Positions 15,869-24,311 of a DNA stretch of 64,000 bases are shown here, piece after piece. The stretch comes from JAAZZIT01 sp964480525. Its GTDB lineage: Bacteria > Bacillota > Clostridia > Oscillospirales > Ruminococcaceae. Location: positions 1 through 64,000 of the forward strand of contig CAYZOV010000008.1 of NCBI GenBank assembly GCA_964480525.1. Direction: 5' to 3'. Below the pieces are notes generated by a model that searched no databases, was not told the DNA's origin, and saw only the letters and a program-made list of their open reading frames with translations. A program made the translations under genes and the position numbers. The first letter of the stretch is position 1; every line of letters starts with the position of its first letter.

Positions 15869-17323
15869 ATGAGTATGTACAATCCAAAATCACTTAAAGC
15901 AGAGGAATTTATCGACAACGACGAAATTCTGGCAACGCTGGAATACGCCGAAGCAAACAAAAACAACAGAGAGCTTATCGAACAAATTTTAGAAAAGGCT
16001 CGTCCTAAGAAAACCCAGCGTGGGGTTGAATGTTCGGGACTTTCTCACCGTGAAGCAAGCGTTTTGCTTGCGTGCGAGGACAAGGATTTAATTGAAAAAA
16101 TGTACGACCTTGCACGAGAAATCAAACAGGCATTTTACGGAAACCGTATTGTTATGTTTGCACCGCTTTATCTCTCGAATTATTGCGTAAACAAGTGCGT
16201 TTACTGTCCTTACCACTATCAGAACAAGTCTATTCCGAGAAAAAAACTTACTCAGGAGGAGGTAAAAGCCGAGGTTATCGCTTTGCAGGATATGGGTCAC
16301 AAACGTCTTGCTATCGAGGCGGGTGAGGACCCTGTAAACAACCCTCTTGAGTACATTTTGGAATGTATCAAGACGATTTACTCAATTAAGCACAAAAACG
16401 GTGCAATCAGACGTGTTAATGTAAACATTGCCGCAACGACTGTTGAAAATTACAGAAAACTCAAAGAAGCAGGAATTGGCACATATATCCTGTTTCAGGA
16501 AACATATCACAAGGAATCTTACGAAAAACTTCACCCGGCAGGACCAAAACATAATTACGCATACCACACCGAGGCTATGGACAGAGCAATGGAGGGTGGC
16601 ATTGATGACGTAGGCTTGGGCGTACTTTTCGGTCTTGAACTTTACAAGTACGAGTTTGCAGGACTTCTTATGCACGCAGAACACCTTGAAGCCGTTCACG
16701 GTGTAGGTCCTCACACCATAAGCGTTCCACGTCTTAAACGTGCTGACGACATCGACCCTGATACATTTGACAACGGAATTGACGACGACACCTTTGCAAA
16801 AATTATCGCTTGTATTCGTATCGCCGTACCTTACACAGGTATGATTATTTCAACTCGTGAAAACGAAAGCTGTCGTAACAAAGTTTTGGGACTTGGCGTT
16901 TCGCAGATTTCGGGCGGTTCGAGAACGTCCGTAGGTGGTTACGCAGGATACACACCTGACGAACGTCCACACGACACCGAACAATTTGACGTTTCCGACC
17001 AGCGTAGCCTTGACGAGGTTGTAAAATGGCTTATGGATTTGGGATATATTCCGTCATTCTGCACGGCTTGTTACCGTGAGGGACGTACAGGCGACAGATT
17101 TATGAGCCTTTGCAAAACAGGTCAAATTCAAAACTGCTGTCACCCTAACGCTTTGATGACCTTAAAAGAATACTTAGAGGACTATGCGTCCGAAGAAACT
17201 AAGGCAGTAGGCGAAAAGCTTATCGCCGAACAGCTTGAAAAAATTCCAAACGAAAAGGCTCGCAAGCTTGCAAAGGAATATATTGAAAACATTCACCTCG
17301 GCAAACGTGATTTCAGATTTTAG
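15869..17323 (+). CDS. hydG: [FeFe]-hydrogenase maturase HydG (tyrosine lyase)
   Basis: A 484-residue radical SAM enzyme that cleaves tyrosine to p-cresol, CO and cyanide for the H-cluster. The N-terminal radical SAM motif CVNKCVYCPYHYQNK (CX3CX2C near residues 108-116) and C-terminal auxiliary-cluster motif CTACYREGRTG...CHPN (around 400-440, CX2C plus a distal Cys) are both intact. GGYAGYTPDERPHDTEQF is characteristic of the family. Full length. It starts 23 bp after hydE; the SD is weak (AGAAAGAAG). An in-frame second ATG two codons on (MYNPKS) is possible. Confidence 0.97.
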   Translation: MSMYNPKSLKAEEFIDNDEILATLEYAEANKNNRELIEQILEKARPKKTQRGVECSGLSHREASVLLACEDKDLIEKMYDLAREIKQAFYGNRIVMFAPLYLSNYCVNKCVYCPYHYQNKSIPRKKLTQEEVKAEVIALQDMGHKRLAIEAGEDPVNNPLEYILECIKTIYSIKHKNGAIRRVNVNIAATTVENYRKLKEAGIGTYILFQETYHKESYEKLHPAGPKHNYAYHTEAMDRAMEGGIDDVGLGVLFGLELYKYEFAGLLMHAEHLEAVHGVGPHTISVPRLKRADDIDPDTFDNGIDDDTFAKIIACIRIAVPYTGMIISTRENESCRNKVLGLGVSQISGGSRTSVGGYAGYTPDERPHDTEQFDVSDQRSLDEVVKWLMDLGYIPSFCTACYREGRTGDRFMSLCKTGQIQNCCHPNALMTLKEYLEDYASEETKAVGEKLIAEQLEKIPNEKARKLAKEYIENIHLGKRDFRF

Positions 17324-17332
17324 GAGAATAAA

Positions 17333-18529
17333 ATGAGTTTAAACCAGACCCCTAACAGCGAGCGTGTGCATATCGGCATTTTCGGCAAAACAAACGCCGG
17401 AAAATCCAGCCTTATAAACGCAATCACAAACCAAACATTGGCGGTGGTGTCCGAAGTAAAAGGCACTACCACCGACCCCGTGTCAAAGGCAATGGAAATT
17501 TTGCCACTCGGTGCGGTTTTACTCACGGACACAGCAGGGCTTGACGACAATTCGGAACTTGGCAAAATGCGAATTTCCCAAAGTTTGAAAGTTTTAAACA
17601 GCACCGACCTTGCTCTTGTTGTTGTGGACGTAAATGTCGGACTTTCAGACTTTGACAGGGATTTTGTGGAAAAATTAAAGGAAAGAAAAATCCCGTACAT
17701 TATCGTTATGAACAAATGCGATAGCTTAAACGAAATTCTGCAAAGTGATGAAAACGCCATTTACGTCAGCTCGAAAACAGGACATAATATTCCACAGCTT
17801 AGGGAAATGCTCGCAAGCAAGCTTAACAAAAACTCTACAATTCCAATTTGTTCGGATTTAATCAAGGAAAACGACACGGTGATTTTGGTTGTGCCTATTG
17901 ACGAATCTGCTCCGAAAGGGCGACTGATTTTGCCACAGCAACAGACCATTCGTGACATTTTGGACGCAGGTGCAAAGGCTTTTGTGTGCAAGGACGCCCA
18001 GCTTGAAAGCACTCTTTCAAGTTTAAAAGAAAAGCCTGCTTTGATCATCACCGACAGTCAGGCGTTCAAGCAGGTTTCCGAAATTTTGCCAAAGGACATT
18101 CCGCTTACGTCATTTTCAATTTTAATGGCACGTCACAAAGGCGGTCTAAAAAATGCCGTTTTGGGTGCAAGTCAGCTTGACAAGCTCCAAAACGGCGACA
18201 AAATTCTCATTGCCGAGGGGTGTACTCACCACAGACAATGCAACGACATAGGCTCGGTTAAATTGCCAAAGGGCGTATTAAATTACACCAAAAAGACTTT
18301 GGAATTTGAATTTTCAAGCGGAAAAGATTTTCCCGAAGATTTGTCAAAATACGCACTTGTTATCCATTGCGGTGGCTGTACCTTGAACGAGGCTGAAATG
18401 AAAAGCCGTGGCAAATCCGCAAGGTCGCAAAACGTCCCTATGACGAATTTCGGCATTTGTCTGGCACAAATAAACGGCATATTAAAGCGCTCGGTGGAGA
18501 TTTTCCCCGACATTTACAATTTACTTTAA
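17333..18529 (+). CDS. hydF: [FeFe]-hydrogenase maturation GTPase HydF
   Basis: The 398-residue scaffold protein carries the 2Fe precursor to the hydrogenase. The GTPase domain (1-165) has G1 GIFGKTNAGKSSLINA, G3 DTAGLDD, G4 MNKCD and G5 SSKTG. A dimerisation domain follows, and the C-terminal cluster-binding domain has CTHHRQ near 301-306 and HCGGC near 351-355, supplying the [4Fe-4S] ligands. SD GGAG lies before ATG, 9 bp after hydG. It is the last gene of the operon, closed by a strong terminator. Confidence 0.97.
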   Translation: MSLNQTPNSERVHIGIFGKTNAGKSSLINAITNQTLAVVSEVKGTTTDPVSKAMEILPLGAVLLTDTAGLDDNSELGKMRISQSLKVLNSTDLALVVVDVNVGLSDFDRDFVEKLKERKIPYIIVMNKCDSLNEILQSDENAIYVSSKTGHNIPQLREMLASKLNKNSTIPICSDLIKENDTVILVVPIDESAPKGRLILPQQQTIRDILDAGAKAFVCKDAQLESTLSSLKEKPALIITDSQAFKQVSEILPKDIPLTSFSILMARHKGGLKNAVLGASQLDKLQNGDKILIAEGCTHHRQCNDIGSVKLPKGVLNYTKKTLEFEFSSGKDFPEDLSKYALVIHCGGCTLNEAEMKSRGKSARSQNVPMTNFGICLAQINGILKRSVEIFPDIYNLL

Positions 18530-18534
18530 AAAAA

Positions 18535-18564
18535 CAAGGTCGGCTCGTAAAAAAGCCGACCTTT
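18535..18564. terminator. Bidirectional terminator between hydF and the fusion gene
   Basis: A ten-base stem AAGGTCGGCT/AGCCGACCTT with T tract on the plus side and an A run (T on the minus strand) on the other. Confidence 0.88.
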
Positions 18565-18568
18565 TAAT

Positions 18569-21091
18569 TTATGCTGTTACGATTTTGCTTGCGTCGTGAA
18601 GATTAAGATAATCTACCGCCCACTCTCTCATTTTGTATTTGAGAATTTTTCCTGCGGCGTTCATTGGGAATCCGTCCACAAACGCAACATATCTCGGAAC
18701 TTTGTGTTTTGCCATATGGTCACGGACAAACTGTTTGATTTCGTCCTCGGTTGCTTCTTCGCCCGGTTTAAGAACAATACAAGCCATAATTTCTTCGCCG
18801 TAATCTGCGTCCGGAACGCCGATTACCTGAACGTCCTTGATTTTGTCGTTTGTGTAAAGAAATTCTTCGATTTCCTTTGGATAAATATTTTCACCGCCAC
18901 GGATAATCATATCCTTAATACGTCCTGTGATTTTGAAGTTACCCTCCGGAGTTCTTCTTGCAAGGTCGCCCGAATGGAGCCAGCCGTCCTCGTCAATCGC
19001 CGCAGCCGTTGCTTCAGGCATTTTGTAATAACCTTTCATAATGTTATAACCCCTTGCGCAGAACTCACCGTCAACGTTGTCGCCCACTTCTTCCCCTGTT
19101 TCAGGGTCAACAATTTTACATTCAACGCCGAAAATAGGACCTCCGACGGTGTTTACACGGGTTTCCAAACTGTCGGTGGTTTTACTCATGGTTGTTGCAG
19201 GGCTTGCTTCTGTCTGTCCGTATGTAATGCAAATTTCGGACATATGCATTTTGTTCACAACGTCCTCCATAACCTTTACAGGACAAGGCGAACCAGCCAT
19301 AATACCCGTTCTCATATGTGAAAAATCGGTGCTGTCGAAGTTTTCGTTTTCAAGCATTGCAATAAACATTGTTGGCACGCCGTGGAACGCCGTAATCTTT
19401 TCCTTGTTAATGCACGCAAGTCCCTTTCGTGGAGAAAATGCAGGGATAGGCGACATTGTTACGCCGTGAGTAACGCTCGCTGTCATTGCAAGAACCATTC
19501 CGAAACAATGGAACATAGGCACCTGAATCATCATTCGGTCGTTTGTGGACAAGTCCATACAGTCGCCGATTGCTTTACCGTTGTTTACCACGTTATAGTG
19601 GGTCAGCATAACGCCCTTTGGGAAGCCTGTTGTTCCCGAAGTGTACTGCATATTAACAACGTCGTGCTTATCGATTTTAGCTCGCATTTTGTCAATAACG
19701 CTGTCGTCAACCGTGTCAGCAAGCGCTTCTGCTTCTTCCCATGTAAAACAGCCGTCCTGTTTTGAATCAACTGTAATAATGTTTTTCAAAAACGGCAATT
19801 TCGCCGAATTAAGTTCACCCGCCTTGCAAGTAGCAAGTTCAGGGCAAAGTTCTTTCATAATTGCCACATAGTCGGAATCTTTACAACCGTCAATCATAAC
19901 AAGAGTATGCGTATCGGACTGTCTTAAAAGGTATTCCGCTTCGTGAACCTTGTATGCTGTGTTTACGGTTACCAAAACCGCACCGATTGTGGTACAAGCC
20001 CAAAATGTAATATACCACGCAGGCACGTTTGTTGCCCAAATTGCAACGTGGTCGTCCTTTTTAACGCCCATTGCAACAAGAGCCTTTGCAAAACGTCTTA
20101 CGTCCTCTCTAAATTCAGGATAGGTGCGTGTATAATCAAGTTCGGTGTAACGAAAAGCATACTGGTTTGGAAATTCTTCGCAAATTCTGTCCAAAACGTC
20201 AGGGAACGTTTCGTCGATAATCGTTTCTTTCGGCCACGGATAATAGCCTGTTCCTCTTGCGTCAATCTGCAATTTGCTCTTTTTCGCAACAATATAAGGG
20301 TGCATATAATTTGCAAACTGTGGGAAAACAATACCTGCTGCGTAAAGATTTCTCGACCATCTCTTTACCCATTCAAGTGAAACATATCCGTCATATCCGA
20401 TTTTTTGCAATGCCGACAGCATTTCGTGAATCGGAATATCACCCTCACCCATAAGCTTATAACAAAGTTCGCCGTTTTCCATTACGGAATCCTTAACGTG
20501 GATATATTTAATGTAATCGCCTAAGTTTTCAACAGTCTGCTGACCTGTTTCGCCCATATATCTGTACGGGTGGTGCATATCCCAAAGAGCTGCCACAAAA
20601 GGACTGTTCACCTTGTCAAGAAGATTTTTCAATCTCTTTGTGTCAGAATAAACGCCGTTTGTTTCAACCAAAAGTGTAACGTTATTATTTTGCGCAACCG
20701 GGATAACTTCACGCAAAATTTCTACGATTTTATCGTCGTCGATTTCGTCCACAGGCGCAGGGTCAAGGTCTGCAAGGATTCTGATGTACGGCGTATTGAG
20801 TTTGTTTGCCAAAATAGCATACTGGGTTATTTCGTCGATAATTTCGTCGTGCTTGTCAAAAAATTTCAAACAGCAACCGCTTGAAAGACACGGAATTTCA
20901 AGTCCGAGTTTATTAAGCTTGTCTATGGTTTTGCCGATATTTTCGTCCGTAAAAGGCTTTGCCTTAACCGAATAAATTTCGTTGCCCAAACCTCTGACTT
21001 CGATACCGTTAAACCCTAAGTCCTTTGCCATTGAATAAATATCCGTCCACGAAAAATCAGGACAAGCAAGTGTTGAAAAACTGATTTTCAT
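18569..21091 (-). CDS. Fusion of a TIM-barrel sugar isomerase/epimerase-like domain to an acyl-CoA synthetase
   Basis: Residues 1-265 form a xylose-isomerase-like (AP endonuclease family 2) TIM barrel. Expected divalent-metal ligands are visible: Glu143 (LLVETNG), Asp171 (LWDMHHP), His198 (IHVKD) and Glu240 (VSLEW). Residues 285-840 are a complete adenylate-forming enzyme of the medium/long-chain acyl-CoA synthetase type: P-loop TSGTTGFPKG (484-493), YGQTEASP (624-631), DGWLHSGD (702-709), GRIKDMIIRGGENIYP (723-738) and catalytic Lys815 in NAAGKILK. There is no internal stop, frameshift or codon-usage break at the join. The acid activated and the sugar-like substrate are unknown; linked reactions in one pathway are the simplest inference. 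Monocistronic, with promoter and a leader palindrome. Confidence 0.93.
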   Translation of the reverse strand: MKISFSTLACPDFSWTDIYSMAKDLGFNGIEVRGLGNEIYSVKAKPFTDENIGKTIDKLNKLGLEIPCLSSGCCLKFFDKHDEIIDEITQYAILANKLNTPYIRILADLDPAPVDEIDDDKIVEILREVIPVAQNNNVTLLVETNGVYSDTKRLKNLLDKVNSPFVAALWDMHHPYRYMGETGQQTVENLGDYIKYIHVKDSVMENGELCYKLMGEGDIPIHEMLSALQKIGYDGYVSLEWVKRWSRNLYAAGIVFPQFANYMHPYIVAKKSKLQIDARGTGYYPWPKETIIDETFPDVLDRICEEFPNQYAFRYTELDYTRTYPEFREDVRRFAKALVAMGVKKDDHVAIWATNVPAWYITFWACTTIGAVLVTVNTAYKVHEAEYLLRQSDTHTLVMIDGCKDSDYVAIMKELCPELATCKAGELNSAKLPFLKNIITVDSKQDGCFTWEEAEALADTVDDSVIDKMRAKIDKHDVVNMQYTSGTTGFPKGVMLTHYNVVNNGKAIGDCMDLSTNDRMMIQVPMFHCFGMVLAMTASVTHGVTMSPIPAFSPRKGLACINKEKITAFHGVPTMFIAMLENENFDSTDFSHMRTGIMAGSPCPVKVMEDVVNKMHMSEICITYGQTEASPATTMSKTTDSLETRVNTVGGPIFGVECKIVDPETGEEVGDNVDGEFCARGYNIMKGYYKMPEATAAAIDEDGWLHSGDLARRTPEGNFKITGRIKDMIIRGGENIYPKEIEEFLYTNDKIKDVQVIGVPDADYGEEIMACIVLKPGEEATEDEIKQFVRDHMAKHKVPRYVAFVDGFPMNAAGKILKYKMREWAVDYLNLHDASKIVTA

Positions 21092-21111
21092 AAATTTAAC
21101 CTAACCTTTCA

Positions 21112-21131
21112 TATACCCATAAACGGGTATA
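21112..21131. promoter_or_regulatory. Inverted repeat in the fusion-gene leader
   Basis: TATACCC-ATAAAC-GGGTATA (7-bp arms, 6-bp gap) lies 20 bp upstream of the start codon and downstream of the promoter, so it is a candidate operator. Confidence 0.5.
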
Positions 21132-21166
21132 AATTTTTCTTTGTCTAAATCAAAGTATACAATAAA

Positions 21167-21195
21167 ATTTTACCACTTTTAACAACAAAAATCAA
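21167..21195 (-). promoter_or_regulatory. Promoter for the fusion gene
   Basis: Minus strand TTGATT (21190-21195), 17 bp, TAAAAT (21167-21172) with extended GTGG. Confidence 0.68.
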
Positions 21196-21278
21196 TACCC
21201 CATTTCAAAAAACATATTTTGTTAATCATTTTTTTATTTAGTGAATAAATATTGCCCTTTTTATTCGCTTTTATTTGG

Positions 21279-21307
21279 TTGACTTTTATAGTACAGAGTG
21301 ATATAAT
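21279..21307 (+). promoter_or_regulatory. Promoter for trkA-trkH
   Basis: TTGACT (21279-21284), 17 bp, TATAAT (21302-21307). Confidence 0.8.
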
Positions 21308-21359
21308 ATGTGTTAAAGTTTAGACTTTGCGAATTTTTTAATTTTGGGAAGAAGATTGT

Positions 21360-22718
21360 ATGAATATAGTTATAAACGGATATGGAAAAATCGGAAGCAC
21401 CCTAAGCCAGCTTTTGGTAAACGAGGGGCATAATGTAACGGTGGTGGACAACGACCCCGTGGCTCTGGAACGTGCCGAAAACACCCAAGACATTCTTGTC
21501 GTCGGTGGAAACGGCGCAACAGCCGAAGTTCAGTTAAGCGCAGGGGTGAATAAGGCGGACATTCTTATTTCAACCACGCCGTATGACGAGCTGAATATGA
21601 TGTGCTGTCTTATTGCAAAAAAACTGGGCGCAAAAAAGACAATTTCAAGGGTGCGAAACCCCGATTATTATAAACAGGTTGACCTTATCAAAGAAGATTT
21701 GGGACTTTCAATGGTTATTAACCCCGAAATACTCACCGCAAATGAAATAAGACGTGTGCTTATTTTTCCGTCGGCTGACAAGGTTGAGGTTTTTGAAAAA
21801 GGCAAAGTGGAACTTGTCGAACACAAACTTGAAGAGGGTTCAATGATTGCAAATTTAAGCCTTATAGAAATTTACAAACGCACAAAAATCAAATTTCTTA
21901 TTTGTGCCGTGGTGCGAAACGACCAGATATTTATTCCGTCGGGCGATTTTATTTTGCACGAGGGGGACAGAATACATTTGGCTGCGTCCCACAAGGATAT
22001 TGAAAAATTTTTCCGTGCAAACGGCTCTATGAAAGACAAGGCAAAAACCGTTATGATTGTGGGTGGCGGCAGAATTTGCCACTATTTAGCGTCACAGCTA
22101 ACGAATATCGGTATGCGTGTTAAGATTATTGACCGTGACCTTAAACGTTGCGAAGAACTTTGCGAGCTTTTGCCGAAAGCCGTGGTTATTCACGGGAACG
22201 GCTCCGACCAAGACCTTTTGACCGAAGAGGGTCTTGCGGACGCAGACGGATTTATTGCGTTGACAGGTTACGACGAAGAAAATATCCTCATGAGCCTTTT
22301 TGCAAAGGCAAATTCCCAAGCGAAAGTTGTCACAAAAGTAAACGGCGACAATTTTATAAATCTTGCGTCACAACTGGGGCTTGACTGTTTGATTTCACCG
22401 AAACACATTACGTCAAGCAACGTCCTAAGTTATGTTCGTTCGCTGAAAAACACTTCCGAAAGCAACATTGAATCAATGTACCACCTTGTTAAAAATCAGG
22501 TGGAAGCCGTTGAGTTTAAAATCCGTGAAAATATCCCCGAAATTGTGGGCGTTCCCATTAAGGATTTCAGGCTGAAAAAAGATATTCTTATTTGTGCGAT
22601 TATACGCAAGCGTGAAACGATTATTCCGGGCGGTAACGACGTTATCATGATGGGCGATTCGGTTGTGATTGTTTCAAAGGAACATCATTTTTCGGATATT
22701 CGCGGTATTTTGGAGTAA
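21360..22718 (+). CDS. trkA: Trk potassium uptake regulatory subunit TrkA
   Basis: The 452-residue cytosolic NAD(H)/nucleotide-binding subunit gates TrkH. Two tandem RCK units are visible: Rossmann motif VINGYGKIGSTLSQLL at residues 3-18 with acidic VVDND at 29-33, RCK-C around 140-215 (FIPSGDFILHEGDRIHLAAS). A second Rossmann motif VGGGRICHYLASQL starts near 235, with a terminal RCK-C at 370-452. This is the full four-domain bacterial form. The SD is weak (GGAAG). TrkH starts 5 bp after its stop. Confidence 0.95.
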   Translation: MNIVINGYGKIGSTLSQLLVNEGHNVTVVDNDPVALERAENTQDILVVGGNGATAEVQLSAGVNKADILISTTPYDELNMMCCLIAKKLGAKKTISRVRNPDYYKQVDLIKEDLGLSMVINPEILTANEIRRVLIFPSADKVEVFEKGKVELVEHKLEEGSMIANLSLIEIYKRTKIKFLICAVVRNDQIFIPSGDFILHEGDRIHLAASHKDIEKFFRANGSMKDKAKTVMIVGGGRICHYLASQLTNIGMRVKIIDRDLKRCEELCELLPKAVVIHGNGSDQDLLTEEGLADADGFIALTGYDEENILMSLFAKANSQAKVVTKVNGDNFINLASQLGLDCLISPKHITSSNVLSYVRSLKNTSESNIESMYHLVKNQVEAVEFKIRENIPEIVGVPIKDFRLKKDILICAIIRKRETIIPGGNDVIMMGDSVVIVSKEHHFSDIRGILE

Positions 22719-22722
22719 TATT

Positions 22723-24171
22723 ATGAACAAATCTCTGGTATTTCATTTTCTTTCAAAGGCGTTGTTGATAGGCTCGGCGTTGTTTTTGTTGCCCGCCGTC
22801 ATAAGCTTTTACTACGGCGAAAAAGACACGGCGTTGATTTTTGTAATCGTGGGGTTGTGCCTTGCGATTGCGTCGTCGCCTTTGGCAATTTTAAAGCCGA
22901 AAAACATGAATATGTACGCCCGTGAGGGTCTTGTTATCGTAGCGTTGTTATGGATAATTTTCCCTGTTATCGGCGCTTTGCCTTTTTATTTCAGCGGTGA
23001 AATTCCAAACTTTGCGGACGCTTTGTTTGAAAGTTTTTCGGGATTTACCACAACAGGTGCGACAATTCTTTCGGACATTGAAACTCTGCCGAGAGGTATG
23101 CTGTTTTGGCGGTGCTTTTCCCATTGGGTAGGCGGTATGGGGGTTATCGTTTTGATTGTGGCGATTATGCCCTCGTCAAACCACGCCCTAAAGCTAATGC
23201 AGGCTGAATGTACAGGTCCAAAGGTGGGCAAAATTGTTTCCAAAGGGCGAAACAGCGCAATGTACCTTTACATTATTTATGCGGTCTTAACCCTTGTAAC
23301 GGTTATTCTATTGAGAATCGGCAAAATGCCTCTTTTCGACAGCGTTTGTCACGCTATGTCCGTGGCAGGCACAGGTGGTTTCGGTATAAAAAACAACGGT
23401 ATTATGTATTATAATTCCCCTTATATCGAATACGTTATCGCAATTATGATAACTATTTTCGGTATAAATTTCAGCCTGATTTATTTTCTTATCATGGGAA
23501 AATTCAAAGAGGTTTTCAAAAACACCGAACTGAAAGTGTATTTGTCGATTATTGTTGTAGCCACGGTTTTGGTTTTTTCAAACATATACGGCTTGTACGG
23601 AAATTTTGAAAAAACTTTCAGACTGTCGTTTTTTCAAATAGCCAGCGTTATGACTTCAACGGGTTTTGCCACAATAGACTTTAACATTCTGCCGTCTTTT
23701 TCGCAAACAATTTTGTTGCTTGTAATGATTGTAGGTGCGTGTGCAGGCTCTACGGGGGGCGGATTTAAGGTTTCAAGAGTGGTCATAATGTTCAAAAGCG
23801 CAAAAAAAGCCATTCGCAAAACACTTCACCCAAAGTCCGTAAACATAGTTAAATCCGATGAAAAAACCTTAGACGTTGACATAGTTCACGGCGTCCAAAC
23901 CTACTTAATCATTTACATTTTTCTGTTTATAATTTCCTCGGTGCTTATTTCTCTCAGTAATGTGGATTTCACCACAAATTTCACGTCTGTGTCGTCGTGT
24001 ATTAACAACTGCGGACCTGGTCTTGCAAAGGTTGGGTCGATGGAAAATTACGGATTCTATTCAAGTTTTTCAAAACTGGTGCTGATTTTTGATATGCTTT
24101 TGGGCAGGCTTGAATGTTTTCCGATTATAATTTTACTTTCTCCGACCGTTTGGCGAAAGAAAAACTTCTAA
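22723..24171 (+). CDS. trkH: Trk potassium channel subunit TrkH
   Basis: A 482-residue multi-pass membrane protein that conducts K+. It has 10 or more hydrophobic segments and the pore-loop signatures FSGFTTTGATIL, SVAGTGGFG, VMTSTGFATID and CINNCGPGLAKVG, the four selectivity-filter P-loops (TTTGA, GTGGF, TSTGF, NCGPG). The open frame reaches back to 22669 inside trkA, but GGAG at 22712-22715 precedes the ATG at 22723 by 7 nt, which I take as the start. It is translated directly after trkA from a shared promoter. Confidence 0.95.
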   Translation: MNKSLVFHFLSKALLIGSALFLLPAVISFYYGEKDTALIFVIVGLCLAIASSPLAILKPKNMNMYAREGLVIVALLWIIFPVIGALPFYFSGEIPNFADALFESFSGFTTTGATILSDIETLPRGMLFWRCFSHWVGGMGVIVLIVAIMPSSNHALKLMQAECTGPKVGKIVSKGRNSAMYLYIIYAVLTLVTVILLRIGKMPLFDSVCHAMSVAGTGGFGIKNNGIMYYNSPYIEYVIAIMITIFGINFSLIYFLIMGKFKEVFKNTELKVYLSIIVVATVLVFSNIYGLYGNFEKTFRLSFFQIASVMTSTGFATIDFNILPSFSQTILLLVMIVGACAGSTGGGFKVSRVVIMFKSAKKAIRKTLHPKSVNIVKSDEKTLDVDIVHGVQTYLIIYIFLFIISSVLISLSNVDFTTNFTSVSSCINNCGPGLAKVGSMENYGFYSSFSKLVLIFDMLLGRLECFPIIILLSPTVWRKKNF

Positions 24172-24179
24172 AAGAATTT

Positions 24180-24211
24180 ACAGAACCGCCACAAAACGGT
24201 TCTGTTTTTTT
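24180..24211 (+). terminator. Terminator after trkH
   Basis: Stem ACAGAACCG/CGGTTCTGT (24180-24205) followed by a T run. Confidence 0.88.
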
Positions 24212-24241
24212 GTTTTGAGATTTAATATTTACAAATTACGG

Positions 24242-24270
24242 TTGAATTACGCCTTGAAATAGTGTAAAAT
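24242..24270 (+). promoter_or_regulatory. Promoter for the amino acid symporter
   Basis: TTGAAT (24242-24247), 17 bp, TAAAAT (24265-24270). Confidence 0.68.
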
Positions 24271-24311
24271 TAAAAGGCTATGTACTATCACGAAAGGGTT
24301 GAAATTTTCAA

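Noticed and set aside
22669..22722. Upstream start of trkH inside trkA
   Set aside because: No SD at that position, and the internal ATG at 22723 has a well-spaced GGAG and a normal TrkH N-terminus.
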